Source: a bacterium 1XD42-76
GTDB lineage: Bacteria; Bacillota; Clostridia; Lachnospirales; Lachnospiraceae
Length of the DNA stretch: 64,000 bases
NCBI GenBank assembly: GCA_009917545.1
Contig: QZDW01000017.1
Location: 31,549-95,548, forward strand
Direction of reading: 5' to 3'
The position numbers and the translations under genes were made by a program. Shown piece by piece: positions 1 through 9,120 of the stretch (position 1 is the first letter of the stretch; each line of letters opens with the position of its first letter). The notes under the pieces are model-generated. The model was not told the origin of the DNA. It made no database searches and saw only the letters and a program-made list of their open reading frames with translations.

Positions 1-675
1 CTGGTATTCCGATCCGGCGGAAAAGCAAAGCGCATCCTCGGAGTGTATTCGCCTACAGGGCGGTGCGGCAAAACATCCCTAGCACTCTCGATCGGGCAGC
101 TTTTGGCGAGGGAAGAAAAGGTACTGTTCGTGTGCCTGGATGAATTTACAGGATTTTCCAGGCTCATGAACGAGCGCTGGAAGCGGGATCTGTCAGATTT
201 GATTTATTACTACAAACAGGGACGGTTTAATGCAGCCAGACTTAACTCCATCATCTATTATATGGGAGATATGGCATGGCTGCCGCCGGTCCGGTTCCCG
301 GATGACTATAATCAGATTTCGGCAGAGGAAATGGCAGGTCTCATGCAGCAGATTTTGAAGGAGAGCGATTATGCCACGCTGATACTGGATATCGGAAACT
401 ATGGGAGGCAGGTGCTTCCGCTCCTGGAAATCTGCCATGAGGTGTATATGCCAGTCAAAGAGGATATGTTCTCACAGGCCAAACAGCAGGAGTTCGACGA
501 CTATATGGCAGGATGCGGCAGACAGGCTTTAAAGGAGCGTCTGCACGAGGTACACGTGCCGCCGCCTGTGGGGAGAAAGAAAACAGAGCTTTTCCCGCAG
601 GAATTGATGTGGGGAGATATGGGTGACTTTGTGAGAAATGTTTTGAAAGGACAAAACAGTCAATGGGACAGCTAA
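1..675 (+). CDS. TadZ/CpaE-like pilus assembly ATPase, 5' end outside the window
   Basis: The frame is open from base 1, so the true start lies upstream and the listed start is only the window edge. Near the N-terminus is a deviant P-loop, SPTGRCGKTS, of the ParA/MinD-like fold found in TadZ proteins; the later part has LILDIGNYG, a Walker B-like strand. TadZ family proteins sit at the pole and recruit the Tad secretion machine at the inner face of the membrane. The stop overlaps the start of the next gene, the TadA ATPase, by 13 bases, which indicates translational coupling in one pilus operon. Family assignment rests on the P-loop and on context. Confidence 0.8.
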   Translation: MVFRSGGKAKRILGVYSPTGRCGKTSLALSIGQLLAREEKVLFVCLDEFTGFSRLMNERWKRDLSDLIYYYKQGRFNAARLNSIIYYMGDMAWLPPVRFPDDYNQISAEEMAGLMQQILKESDYATLILDIGNYGRQVLPLLEICHEVYMPVKEDMFSQAKQQEFDDYMAGCGRQALKERLHEVHVPPPVGRKKTELFPQELMWGDMGDFVRNVLKGQNSQWDS

Positions 676-1889
676 AGCAGGCAATGCGTGAGAGGATCCT
701 CCATGAAGTCACGTACCAGAGACAGATGAGCGATGAGGAGATTGCGGAACTGATTGATGGAGAGCTCATGGCATATGCCGGGGAGACACCGTTAAGCCTG
801 AAGGAACGGCTGGCGTTACAAAGGGAACTGTTTGATTCCTTCCGCCGGCTTGACATCCTGCAGGAGCTGGTGGATGACCCGGGGATTACGGAGATCATGG
901 TAAACGGGCCCTCGGAGATCTTTGTGGAGCAGGACGGGCAGTTCAGGCGCTGGGAAAAAAGCTTTGAGTCAGGCGACCAGCTTCTGGATCTCATCCAGCA
1001 GATTGTGAGCGGAGTGAATCGGATCGTGAATACTTCCACCCCGATTGCGGACGCCCGTCTCCCGGACGGTTCGCGTGTCCACGTGGTGCTTAAGCCGGTG
1101 GCTCTGGACGGGCCGGTACTGACGATCCGCAAGTTTCCGGAGCCAGTGACGATGGAGCGGCTTCTGGAGTATGGGAGCCTCTCGGAACAGGCATCAGGGC
1201 TTTTAAAAATGCTTACAGATGCCCGCTATAACATCTTTGTCAGCGGAGGCACCGGGGCAGGAAAAACGACTTTTCTGAATGCGCTTTCAGAATTTATCCC
1301 TTCCGGAGAGCGCGTGATTACCATCGAGGACTCTGCAGAACTTCGCCTCCGGCATATTGAAAATCTGGTCCGCCTGGAGACGAGATCTGCGAATGCGGAA
1401 GGTGAGGGTGAGATCGCCATCAGCGACCTGATACGTGCGGCGCTGCGCATGCGCCCGGATCGGATCCTGATCGGTGAGGTGCGCGGAAAGGAAGCCTTGG
1501 ATCTGCTACAGGCGATGAATACGGGCCATGACGGCAGCCTCTCTACGGGCCATGCAAACAGCCCGAAGGATATGCTTTCCCGTCTGGAGACAATGGTCCT
1601 GATGGCCGCTGATCTGCCGCTCCCTGCAATACGCAGTCAGATCGCATCTGCCCTCGATATCATGGTTCATGTGGCAAGACTTCGCGATAAGAGCAGGAAG
1701 GTGACAGCGATCGAGGAGGTGGAACGGTATGAAAACGGCGAAATTATTCTCAATCCCCTGTTTCTTTATAAAGAAAGGGAAGAAAATGCAGGAAGCTCTG
1801 TCAGGCGCCGGCGTGTGGAAGGGAGCCTGGAACAGGTCGGGGAGCTTAAACATAAGGAAAAGCTCAGAATGGCAGGGTATCTGGTATGA
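663..1889 (+). CDS. tadA: TadA/CpaF secretion ATPase of the Tad pilus
   Basis: A 408-residue PilT/GspE-type ATPase that would power pilin assembly from the cytoplasmic side. Visible motifs are Walker A GGTGAGKT (about residues 195-202), an Asp box ITIEDSAEL, Walker B-like RILIGEVRG (about 266) and a His box TGHDGSLSTGHA. The N-terminal segment ITEIMVNGP is typical of CpaF proteins. The start overlaps the tadZ-like stop. The 3' end overlaps the next gene by about 100 bases if the ribosome-site-supported tadB start is correct. Length and motif order are normal for the family, and nothing looks broken. Confidence 0.95.
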   Translation: MGQLKQAMRERILHEVTYQRQMSDEEIAELIDGELMAYAGETPLSLKERLALQRELFDSFRRLDILQELVDDPGITEIMVNGPSEIFVEQDGQFRRWEKSFESGDQLLDLIQQIVSGVNRIVNTSTPIADARLPDGSRVHVVLKPVALDGPVLTIRKFPEPVTMERLLEYGSLSEQASGLLKMLTDARYNIFVSGGTGAGKTTFLNALSEFIPSGERVITIEDSAELRLRHIENLVRLETRSANAEGEGEIAISDLIRAALRMRPDRILIGEVRGKEALDLLQAMNTGHDGSLSTGHANSPKDMLSRLETMVLMAADLPLPAIRSQIASALDIMVHVARLRDKSRKVTAIEEVERYENGEIILNPLFLYKEREENAGSSVRRRRVEGSLEQVGELKHKEKLRMAGYLV

Positions 1890-2616
1890 GGAATACCATT
1901 TAAGTATCAGAGAGTGGCTGCTCTATGCAGCCCAGGGAGCTGTGGGTGCGGCACTGCTTGTCTTTGTGTTCTATCGGAGTGTACCTGTGTTTTTTATCTT
2001 TCTTCCTCTGGGGCTCTGCTATCCTCTGTACATCCGGAGAGATTTGAAGAAAAAGCGTCTGGAAGCGCTGAGGCTTCAATTTAAGGATGCAATTCTGGTG
2101 GTGGCCTCTTGTCTGAATGCAGGATACTCGGTGGAGAATGCGTTTGCGGCTTCCCTTGAGGAGGTAAACCGTCTCTATGGTTCTGACTCCATGATTTCAG
2201 CGGAACTTAGGCTCTTAATCCATAAAATAAAGCTGAACCGCCCATTAGAGGAGGCGCTTGAAGATCTGGCACAAAGGAGTGGAATCGAGGATATCGACAA
2301 TTTTGCAGAGGTATTTTTGGCAGCCAGAAAGAGCGGCGGCGAACTGATGAAAATCATTGCCAGAACAGCGGAAATCATCGGGGAGAAGATTCGGATTCAG
2401 GAGGACATCCTCACTATGACGGCCTCAAAGCGCCTGGAACAAAAAATCATGAGTGCCATTCCAATCCTGATTGTATTTTATATTGAATTTACGTCCCCGT
2501 CTTTTTTTGACATTCTTTACACGACACTTATGGGACGTGTGATTATGACTTTCTGTCTTTTCGTGTATCTGCTGGCCTGCCAGACGGCCCGTATGTTTCT
2601 GGACATTGAGATATGA
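1786..2616 (+). CDS. tadB: TadB-type inner membrane platform protein (T2SF domain)
   Basis: A 276-residue membrane protein with two N-terminal hydrophobic segments, a cytoplasmic GspF-type four-helix domain (LKDAILVVASCLNAGYSVENAF, shortened here as the stretch around residues 110-130) and two C-terminal membrane helices. TadB forms the platform with TadC in the inner membrane. I chose ATG 1786 because AAGGGAAG lies just upstream; an ATG at 1729 in the same frame has no such site. The gene overlaps the end of tadA in another frame, an unusually long overlap, so a later non-ATG start cannot be excluded. It is followed at once by tadC. Confidence 0.85.
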   Translation: MQEALSGAGVWKGAWNRSGSLNIRKSSEWQGIWYEEYHLSIREWLLYAAQGAVGAALLVFVFYRSVPVFFIFLPLGLCYPLYIRRDLKKKRLEALRLQFKDAILVVASCLNAGYSVENAFAASLEEVNRLYGSDSMISAELRLLIHKIKLNRPLEEALEDLAQRSGIEDIDNFAEVFLAARKSGGELMKIIARTAEIIGEKIRIQEDILTMTASKRLEQKIMSAIPILIVFYIEFTSPSFFDILYTTLMGRVIMTFCLFVYLLACQTARMFLDIEI

Positions 2617-2626
2617 GGCAATTCAG

Positions 2627-3829
2627 ATGAAGAAGCAGAAAATCGGCACATATGCACTCTGTGTGGGGACGGGCATCCTGCTTTACCTGCTTGCAGAGCT
2701 TTCATCCGGAGGAGGGAAACGAGGGCCGGAAAGCGGTATTCTGAAGCGCAGGCAGACCGGGCAGGGCGGGGAAGTCTACCAGATTTTTATAGACGGACTG
2801 GAAGAGGAAGAAACGTTTGTCACGGTCGAAGTACCGGAGCAGAAGATTTCAGGTGTACAGCTGAAAGAGATCCTATCGCAGGCAGCAGAACTGTTATGTG
2901 AACGGATTCAGGGCGAAAATGAAAGCCTGCGGACGGTTTCCCATGATCTTGAGCTCTGTACCGGACTTCCGGAATACGGATTGTCCGTCTCCTGGGAATC
3001 AGAGGATGTCAATGTTATAGGGAGTACGGGGATTGTGAATTCCGAACAGGTTCCTCCAGAGGGAAAGAACGTTTATCTGAGAGCCGAACTTTCCTCCGGT
3101 ACAGCAAAAGAGGTGATAGAGATCCCGGTCACAGTAGTACCAGAAGAGACGACGGTTTCCGAACGCTTCCTGACGCTTCTTTTGGCTTTATTGGAACGCG
3201 AGCCGGAGAAGCCAGAAGTACAGCTTCCAAGAGAGTTTGAAGGAAAAGTACTTTCATACCGCGAAAAGCGGGAGGCAGGGAATGAGATTTTGATTGTTCT
3301 GGGAGTGCTGGCGGCCGTCTGCCTTTCCCAGAAAGAAAAGAGCGAGGCAGGCCGGCAGAAGAAGAAGCGGGAGGACAGCCTTTTGCTGGATTATCCGGAA
3401 ATGCTGTCGCGGTTTATCGTCCTTACAGGCGCCGGGTATCCGATCAAGCAGGCGTTTAAGCGCCTGTCAGAGGATTCGGCAAAGGCAAAAAAACCAGGGT
3501 TCCATCCGCTCTATGAGGAAATGCAGATTGCCTTAAACCAGATGGAGACAGGGACGCCGGAAATGAAGGCCTATGGAGACTTTGGAAGGAGGTGCGGGCT
3601 CAGGTGCTATATGCGGTTTGCGTCCCTGATTACGAGCAGCCTGCAGACCGGGGGAAGGAATACGAGAAAACTTCTGGAAGAAGAGATGGAGGAGGCGTTT
3701 AAGCAGAGAAAGGATCTCGCCAGACGCCGGGGAGAGGAAGCGTCCACCAAGCTGTTGCTCCCCATGTTTTTAATCCTGGGAACGGTAATGATTATGGTAG
3801 TTGCGCCGGCGTTTTTAACGCTGGGCTGA
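2627..3829 (+). CDS. TadC-like platform protein with an extra N-terminal region
   Basis: About 400 residues. The C-terminal third is a type II secretion F domain (YPEMLSRFIVLTGAGYPI, then RFASLITSSLQTGG) ending in a membrane helix, as in TadC. Before it are a signal-anchor helix, about 180 residues with a beta-rich look (SVSWESEDVNVIGSTG, similar to atypical bacterial Ig-like repeats) and a second helix, so this portion should face outside. ATG 2627 has GAGG eight bases upstream; a TTG at 2606 overlaps the tadB stop and is less likely. The extracytoplasmic insert is not part of classical proteobacterial TadC and may be a Gram-positive adaptation; that is inference. Confidence 0.82.
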   Translation: MKKQKIGTYALCVGTGILLYLLAELSSGGGKRGPESGILKRRQTGQGGEVYQIFIDGLEEEETFVTVEVPEQKISGVQLKEILSQAAELLCERIQGENESLRTVSHDLELCTGLPEYGLSVSWESEDVNVIGSTGIVNSEQVPPEGKNVYLRAELSSGTAKEVIEIPVTVVPEETTVSERFLTLLLALLEREPEKPEVQLPREFEGKVLSYREKREAGNEILIVLGVLAAVCLSQKEKSEAGRQKKKREDSLLLDYPEMLSRFIVLTGAGYPIKQAFKRLSEDSAKAKKPGFHPLYEEMQIALNQMETGTPEMKAYGDFGRRCGLRCYMRFASLITSSLQTGGRNTRKLLEEEMEEAFKQRKDLARRRGEEASTKLLLPMFLILGTVMIMVVAPAFLTLG

Positions 3830-3840
3830 AAGGAGAAATT

Positions 3841-4011
3841 ATGCTGCATTTAAAGGAATTCTTTCTGGAAGAGGACGGAGTGGGCGTAATCGAGGTGGTA
3901 CTGATTCTGGTGGTACTGATCGGGCTTGTAATCGTCTTTAAAGGCCAGATCAACAAATTACTGACGGGTATTTTCTCAGAGATCAACAAACAGGCGAAAG
4001 AGGTCTACTAA
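3841..4011 (+). CDS. Flp1-type IVb pilin, 56 residues
   Basis: This short gene encodes a 56-residue protein. It has an acidic N-terminal stretch (FFLEEDGVGVIEVVLI) followed by one long hydrophobic helix and a short polar tail, the layout of Flp1-family type IVb pilins. The GVGVIEVV segment corresponds to the prepilin processing region, with Glu at the usual +5-like place. A canonical AAGGAG lies seven bases before ATG. It sits between tadC and the pseudopilin genes, where the major pilin is expected, and is probably cut by the prepilin peptidase encoded at 6919. Confidence 0.88.
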   Translation: MLHLKEFFLEEDGVGVIEVVLILVVLIGLVIVFKGQINKLLTGIFSEINKQAKEVY

Positions 4012-4014
4012 GGA

Positions 4015-5889
4015 ATGGAAAAACGAGGAGAGGTTACGATATTTTTCAGTCTTATCCTGGTATGTGTACTCTCTCTTCTGATGGGGCTTTTCGAGTCGGC
4101 GAGGACGACAGGGGCGAGACTTTCCCTGCGTATGGCCGCCGACTCCGCCACAGCCTCTGTCATGAGCCAGTATAATAAAAATCTCTGGGATATGTACCGG
4201 CTGCTTTTTCTGGAATACGAGTCAGAACAGGCAATTATTCAATCTTTTAACGAATATTTTGACTTTTATCTGTCTCAGGAAAATTTTTATGCGGCAAAAC
4301 GGGAATCCGTGGAGCTGGGTGCAGTCTCTGTCATGCAGGATCACGGTGCAAGTGCATTAGAGGAAGAAATTTTGGCGTATGTAAAATACCGCCTGCCTGA
4401 TATTGCCGGAAATCTTGCCGGTATCGCAAACGCCGCCCGGGAGGCGGGGAAGGCAGGAGATTTCAGGGCCTTGATCGAAGTGTGCAGACAGGCCGGGAAA
4501 CAGACACGTGGACTGGAAAAGAAACGCAGGGAGATAGAAGCGTCTCTTGAGGAGATGGAACGGCTGTGGCAGCAGGCAAAGGAAGCTTCTGATGAAGAGC
4601 GGGAAGGCTCATTTAGGAGAGCGGCCGGGAAACTGAGAAAGGAGATGCAGAAATTCCCCGCCAGAGTCGCGGCATATGAAAATGAGCTGGCGAAGCTTTC
4701 CGCACACAGGTCGGAGCTTGCAGATTCCCGGAAATGGGAGGAGGATGCCGCATATGGGGAACCTGACGATATGCAGGCATCAGAGGGGATGGAAAAAGAG
4801 CTTATGGCGTATAGCGATGTGGAACAGGCTGCCGAACAATACCGGAAGGAATACCAGGCGATGGAGCAGGAGATCGGGGAATGTCTGGATATGCTGGAGG
4901 AGGCGTTTCTTTTATTGGAGGACGAGGATGATGGAGAGGAGGAGAATGAGCCGGACTGGAATGTGATCGGCTCCTGTATCGACGCGGCAAGGCCACCCGG
5001 CCCGCACAGAGAAGAGATCGACGAGGAACGAAGCGTTGCCCTGGAGCGGCTGGAGAAACTTTTGGAGCGGGATATTCTGCTTCTGGTTTTGCCAGAGGAT
5101 GCGGTCGTCTCAGAACAAAAGGTAAGCCGGAAGGGGATCCCATCGTCTCATTTTTCCACCGAGAAAAGTACAGGGAAAAACCCGGCAGAGCAGCTTTTGA
5201 TTAACGAATACCTGTTTCTTTCTTTTGACAGTTATATTGCAAAGCATACGGACAGAACCATGCCGGATACCAGAGATCTCTCCTATGAATTGGAATACCT
5301 GCTCTGCGGGGAGACGTCTGACCGTGCAAATCTGAAAAAAACGGCAGAGAAGCTTTTGGCTGTACGCGGTGCGATGAATTTTCTATACCTCTTTAATACG
5401 CCGGAAAAGAAGGCGCAGGCAGACAGTCTGGCAACGTCTGTATCCGGTGGGAATATAGCTGCACAATTTGTAGTTTCCTTTTTCATTCTGGCCCTGTGGG
5501 CATTTGGCGAAGCCATTCTGGATCTGCGGTGTCTGTTTGCAGGGGGGAATGTCCCGTTTTGGAAAAACGAAGGTTCCTGGAGGACGAGCCTGGAGGAGCT
5601 TCTGTCTCTTAGCTTTTTGGACAGGGAAGGTACAGGTGATGGGAGCAGAGGCCAAAGCGGGTATGAGGACTATATGAGGATCCTGTTTTTCTTACAGAAC
5701 CGCCAGATAAGAAACTACAGAATGATGGATGTAATACAGTGGAATGTCAGGAAAAAGCAGTCTGATTTTTCCATAGAATCATGTCTCTATAAAATGCAGA
5801 TAAAGGCACGGGTACGACAAAAACACCGATTCCTTCTGCATGGGGAATATGATGTGACGGTCAGTACAGAAAGTTCGTATGCACGGTAA
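4015..5889 (+). CDS. DUF5702-type Tad locus protein (large pseudopilin-like)
   Basis: A 624-residue protein that begins with a TadE/TadG-like anchor (GEVTIFFSLILVCVLSLLMG) followed by SARTTGARLSLRMAADSAT, a pattern of DUF5702 proteins in clostridial Tad clusters. The middle (about residues 150-330) is strongly charged and likely coiled coil. A second hydrophobic segment lies around residue 480 (FVVSFFILALWAFGEAI). It starts three bases after the pilin stop, so it is translated in the same operon. It probably stays in the membrane and helps assembly or caps the fibre; the exact role is unknown for the family. Confidence 0.75.
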   Translation: MEKRGEVTIFFSLILVCVLSLLMGLFESARTTGARLSLRMAADSATASVMSQYNKNLWDMYRLLFLEYESEQAIIQSFNEYFDFYLSQENFYAAKRESVELGAVSVMQDHGASALEEEILAYVKYRLPDIAGNLAGIANAAREAGKAGDFRALIEVCRQAGKQTRGLEKKRREIEASLEEMERLWQQAKEASDEEREGSFRRAAGKLRKEMQKFPARVAAYENELAKLSAHRSELADSRKWEEDAAYGEPDDMQASEGMEKELMAYSDVEQAAEQYRKEYQAMEQEIGECLDMLEEAFLLLEDEDDGEEENEPDWNVIGSCIDAARPPGPHREEIDEERSVALERLEKLLERDILLLVLPEDAVVSEQKVSRKGIPSSHFSTEKSTGKNPAEQLLINEYLFLSFDSYIAKHTDRTMPDTRDLSYELEYLLCGETSDRANLKKTAEKLLAVRGAMNFLYLFNTPEKKAQADSLATSVSGGNIAAQFVVSFFILALWAFGEAILDLRCLFAGGNVPFWKNEGSWRTSLEELLSLSFLDREGTGDGSRGQSGYEDYMRILFFLQNRQIRNYRMMDVIQWNVRKKQSDFSIESCLYKMQIKARVRQKHRFLLHGEYDVTVSTESSYAR

Positions 5890-5905
5890 AAGGAGGTGAA
5901 TGGCA

Positions 5906-6922
5906 GTGCCCTTTTTCCCGAAAGGAAGCTTTTTGAAATATGTAAAATGGTATTTTCACCGATTTCCTTATCAAATTACACAAATTACTGAGTCTCTCCA
6001 AGTACCTGGTAATGTTCCCCGGATAAAATCGCTGTTTTCTTCAACTTCGGGGAAAAGGGTATTGCCATTCGCCTCATACCGGCAAAAGAAAAATATCCTT
6101 GATTCCGGACTTCCGGGCAGCCTGACAGTAGAAGCAGCGCTGTGCCTGCCCTGTTTTCTGCTCTTCTGCATTGCGCTGATGCAGCCGGTGCAGTGGCTGG
6201 ACAGGCAGAGACGGGTACAGACGGAGACGGAACATTTTTGCGAAACCCTGAGCCAGTACCTGTATCTGGCAGCAGAGCAGGGCGGAGAGGAGGAACGGCA
6301 GAACTCTCTGGATGAAGATACAAAAGACACGTTTGGACTGCTCTCTGATACGGCGGCGCGTTTGTGGCTGCAAAAGAGGGTTGAGAGGCATGTTGGGGAA
6401 GCCGTTGTGACGATATCGGAAGTACCGGATGAGAAAGGAAATATTTCCTTTGAAATCCTCTATTTTGAGAAAATCCCCTTTTTTCGTATCTTACCCGGCG
6501 GAATCAGGATGAAGGCAGCAGCAAAGCGGCGGGCCTGGCTGGGGCTTGACGGGAAGCTGTCGGAAAAAGGGGCCGGCAGTTTAGAGGATGGGGAGGAGGA
6601 CGGGGAGGTTGTTTATGTGGGCGCTGGGATGGGGCGATATCACCGGGACCGGGACTGCCATTATATCTCAAACCAATATCAAACGGTTTCTTTGAATGAG
6701 GCAGGAAGGAGGAAGAATGCGTTTGGGAGGCAGTATACGGCTTGTTCACGGTGCGCAGGCGCCGCTTCCGGAGGCAGTGAGGCCTTTATTACTCCAGGGG
6801 GAGAGCACTATCATTACAGTCAAAACTGCAGTTCGATGATCTCCTATGTAAGGAGTGTACCGCTAAAAGAGGTGGAGCATCTCGGGGCGTGCTCTTATTG
6901 CAGCAGGAGGAAGGGAAAATGA
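5906..6922 (+). CDS. TadE-like protein with two C-terminal Cys/His modules
   Basis: An N-terminal leader of about 70 residues leads into the TadE signature SLTVEAALCLPCFLLFCIAL (a membrane anchor with the processing Glu). The C-terminal 110 residues hold two similar modules: YHRDRDCHYI followed by TACSRC, and YHYSQNCSSM followed by GACSYC. Such His/Cys modules are probable zinc ribbons that also occur at the C-termini of secreted nucleases. I prefer GTG 5906 because AGGAGG at 5891-5896 is nine bases away, whereas ATG 5900 is only three bases from it. The stop overlaps the prepilin peptidase start (ATGA). Confidence 0.78.
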   Translation: MPFFPKGSFLKYVKWYFHRFPYQITQITESLQVPGNVPRIKSLFSSTSGKRVLPFASYRQKKNILDSGLPGSLTVEAALCLPCFLLFCIALMQPVQWLDRQRRVQTETEHFCETLSQYLYLAAEQGGEEERQNSLDEDTKDTFGLLSDTAARLWLQKRVERHVGEAVVTISEVPDEKGNISFEILYFEKIPFFRILPGGIRMKAAAKRRAWLGLDGKLSEKGAGSLEDGEEDGEVVYVGAGMGRYHRDRDCHYISNQYQTVSLNEAGRRKNAFGRQYTACSRCAGAASGGSEAFITPGGEHYHYSQNCSSMISYVRSVPLKEVEHLGACSYCSRRKGK

Positions 6923-7341
6923 GTATGGGATTGTTTATCATATATTTATGCTTGTCCGTGTGGCAGGATATTCGCTGCCGATGTATCAGGAGAGGCTGGT
7001 TTCTTTTGTTTGGCCTGTTCGGGCTTGCAGTCTGTATCCGGAATCAGACGGGGCCGCATGAGCTGCTTTTTTCAGCCGCAATTGGAATTGTCCTGCTTGT
7101 CTTAAATTATGTGACAGAGGGTAAGGTGGGGGAGGGAGACGGATGGTTTTTTATTGTATCAGGACTATATCTGAGGCCGGAAAACAATCTGCTGCTGTTT
7201 TTGTCAGGCCTGATATTCAGCAGTACCTACGCCCTGGCGTTATTTGCGACTGCATTTACCGAAAGAAGCGGGATTGGAAAAAAGAGAATCCCCTTTCTTC
7301 CCTTTCTGCTGCCAATGGGGCTCTGGCTGTCTGCGCTGTAG
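6919..7341 (+). CDS. prepilin peptidase (CpaA/TadV-like, A24 family)
   Basis: A short (140-residue) polytopic membrane protein with the A24 signature GEGDGWFF, where the Asp is one of the two catalytic aspartates. The other is probably the Asp in LSVWQDIRCR near the N-terminus. It should cleave and methylate the Flp pilin and TadE-like prepilins encoded around it. ATG 6919 has AGGAGGAAGGG upstream and overlaps the preceding stop by four bases. The size agrees with the minimal CpaA/TadV type, which lacks the separate N-terminal methylase domain of PilD. Confidence 0.85.
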   Translation: MSMGLFIIYLCLSVWQDIRCRCIRRGWFLLFGLFGLAVCIRNQTGPHELLFSAAIGIVLLVLNYVTEGKVGEGDGWFFIVSGLYLRPENNLLLFLSGLIFSSTYALALFATAFTERSGIGKKRIPFLPFLLPMGLWLSAL

Positions 7342-7742
7342 GGGGACGCAGATATGAGGCCAGTTTTACTGTGGAAGCGGCAATCGTTTTTTCAATTATT
7401 TTTCTGTCAGTCGCTGCTATGATACAGGAAGCTTATTATCTGCATGATACCATAACAGGTCGCATGATTCTGGCAGAGACGATGGAAAAGATTCGTTATG
7501 ACGGCAGTGGGGAGGCAGCCGCAGTTTTTGAAGGGGAAGGAGAAAGGGATGGAAATCCAAGGCTGTGGCTGGGAACCTATAAAATCAGCGTGGAACAGAA
7601 AGCACAGAGTGTGACAGGAAGAGCCGGGGCCGGGGACTGGGAAGGAAGCATAGAGATGAAAACATTTTATCCAGAGCTTTTTTTGCGGAGATATCGGGCT
7701 CTTTCAGAGCTGGGAAGGGGAGCGGATGAGGCCGGAGATTGA
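7323..7742 (+). CDS. TadE-like pseudopilin, start codon uncertain
   Basis: The sequence ASFTVEAAIVFSIIFLSVAA is a clear TadE-type processing site plus anchor, followed by about 110 residues typical of minor pilins. The frame is open upstream, but the only ATG is 7143, deep inside the prepilin peptidase gene in another frame. No ATG, GTG or TTG exists between there and the anchor. A strong GGGGGA site points to ATG 7354, yet that ATG is in a different frame and stops after 22 codons. I list CTG 7323 as a placeholder. A non-canonical start, coupling, or a frameshift in the read are all possible. It overlaps the FHA gene by 17 bases. Confidence 0.6.
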   Translation: MAVCAVGGRRYEASFTVEAAIVFSIIFLSVAAMIQEAYYLHDTITGRMILAETMEKIRYDGSGEAAAVFEGEGERDGNPRLWLGTYKISVEQKAQSVTGRAGAGDWEGSIEMKTFYPELFLRRYRALSELGRGADEAGD

Positions 7743-9105
7743 ATATAAAAGGGAGATGAACCGTAACTATATCGTTTTGCGGGCCGGGGAGCCGGAAGGT
7801 GAACCATATACGACCAGAATGTTGTCAGAAAACAGAATCGACGGGGTACTTCCTTTCCATGAAAAGTACATTGACGGAGAGCGATGGTATTATTACGATA
7901 TCACGTCCAGACAGCCATTGCACAGGATGTTGGAGACGAGATGCATTTCCGGAGAAGAGATCAGACAGCTTATATCTGGTATTTTATTTTCTGTGAGACA
8001 GATAGAACGGTTTCTGCTGGACGAAAGCCAGGTAAGCTTTGAACCGCAGCTTATCTATGTGGAGCCGGACAGCCTGAAAAGCGGTCTCTGCCTGATACCG
8101 GGGAGGAAGATGGATTTTGCCAGGGGCTTTTATGCATTGTCACAATATCTTCTGGAGCACGTTGACCATAATGACAGTGAGGCAGTTGTACTGGCCTTTG
8201 GAATCATGAAGGAGAGCGGGAAGGAAAACTTCGGCGTCGAAGATATTGAACGCTGTATCGGGAAGCTGGCCGGGGGAGAAGGGAACATAAAAAGGCAAAG
8301 TATGGCAGGAAATAAAAATGCTGTGGAAAGTCAGGGTATGGGCAGTCATACAGGTACTGGCGGGTATACAGGCAGAGGGTGGGAAGAAGGTCCGGCAGAA
8401 ATGGATGCGGGTGAGAAACACCACAATCATATAAGGGCTACCTGGATTTTGGCGTTTTTTATGGTGCTCCTGCCGCTTGTCCTTTATCTTCGAATGGGTA
8501 TGCTTGGTTTTCTTAAATACAAATGGATTTTGGGGGCTGTAGAACTGTTACTCGGAGCCGCAGCTTTCCTGTTAAGTGATATGGGAAAGGGGCAGAAGGA
8601 ACCGGGCGAAAAGAAGGAAGAGATGGATCGGCAGGCAGACAGGGACTGGGAGATTATTTTCCGGGAAAAGGACAGTATGGGGGAAATTCTGCCGCAGGAA
8701 TCCTATCAGAGTTCTCCAAAGCGTGAGACGGCGGTAACAGAGCTGCCGTCGGAAGATGAAGAGGATGCGATGCAGACAATCCTCCTGACAGCGCCGATAC
8801 CATCCAGAGCATCCCGCCGGCTGGTTCCGGTTCGGGAGGGGGAGGAGATTGAACTTGGCTATTTCCCGTTTTTGATCGGAAAAAGTGGGGAGCTGACGGA
8901 TTATTGCCTGGACCGGCCGGAAGTCAGTCGTCTGCATTTAAGAATTGACGAGGCAGAAGGCGGTTGTATGGTGACGGATTTAAATTCCACGAACGGGACA
9001 AAAGTGGACGGACATCTGCTGGCTGCCAATGAGACATATCTGCTGCCGCCAGACGGTATGTTAGAGATCGCAGGCATCCAATTCCGATTCATTACACGGT
9101 TATAA
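7726..9105 (+). CDS. DUF6382/FHA-domain protein, last gene of the Tad operon
   Basis: Residues 1-170 match the DUF6382 style (NYIVLRAGEPEGEPYTTRML, with a kinase-like fold in some predictions). A low-complexity Gly-rich linker and two close membrane helices follow (about 235-285). The C-terminus is an FHA domain: FPFLIGKSGELTDYCL, VSRLHLRI and DLNSTNGTKVDG carry the phosphothreonine-binding GK, SRxHLRI and NSTNGT motifs. FHA proteins read Ser/Thr kinase signals, so this one may tie pilus assembly to phosphorylation. The ATG overlaps the preceding gene. DUF6382-FHA proteins are regular partners of clostridial Tad loci. Confidence 0.85.
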   Translation: MRPEIEYKREMNRNYIVLRAGEPEGEPYTTRMLSENRIDGVLPFHEKYIDGERWYYYDITSRQPLHRMLETRCISGEEIRQLISGILFSVRQIERFLLDESQVSFEPQLIYVEPDSLKSGLCLIPGRKMDFARGFYALSQYLLEHVDHNDSEAVVLAFGIMKESGKENFGVEDIERCIGKLAGGEGNIKRQSMAGNKNAVESQGMGSHTGTGGYTGRGWEEGPAEMDAGEKHHNHIRATWILAFFMVLLPLVLYLRMGMLGFLKYKWILGAVELLLGAAAFLLSDMGKGQKEPGEKKEEMDRQADRDWEIIFREKDSMGEILPQESYQSSPKRETAVTELPSEDEEDAMQTILLTAPIPSRASRRLVPVREGEEIELGYFPFLIGKSGELTDYCLDRPEVSRLHLRIDEAEGGCMVTDLNSTNGTKVDGHLLAANETYLLPPDGMLEIAGIQFRFITRL

Positions 9106-9120
9106 AATCTCTTTTTGGTC

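Noticed and set aside
5900..5902. ATG 5900 as the start of the Cys/His-module TadE protein
   Set aside because: Only three bases from AGGAGG; GTG 5906 has normal spacing.
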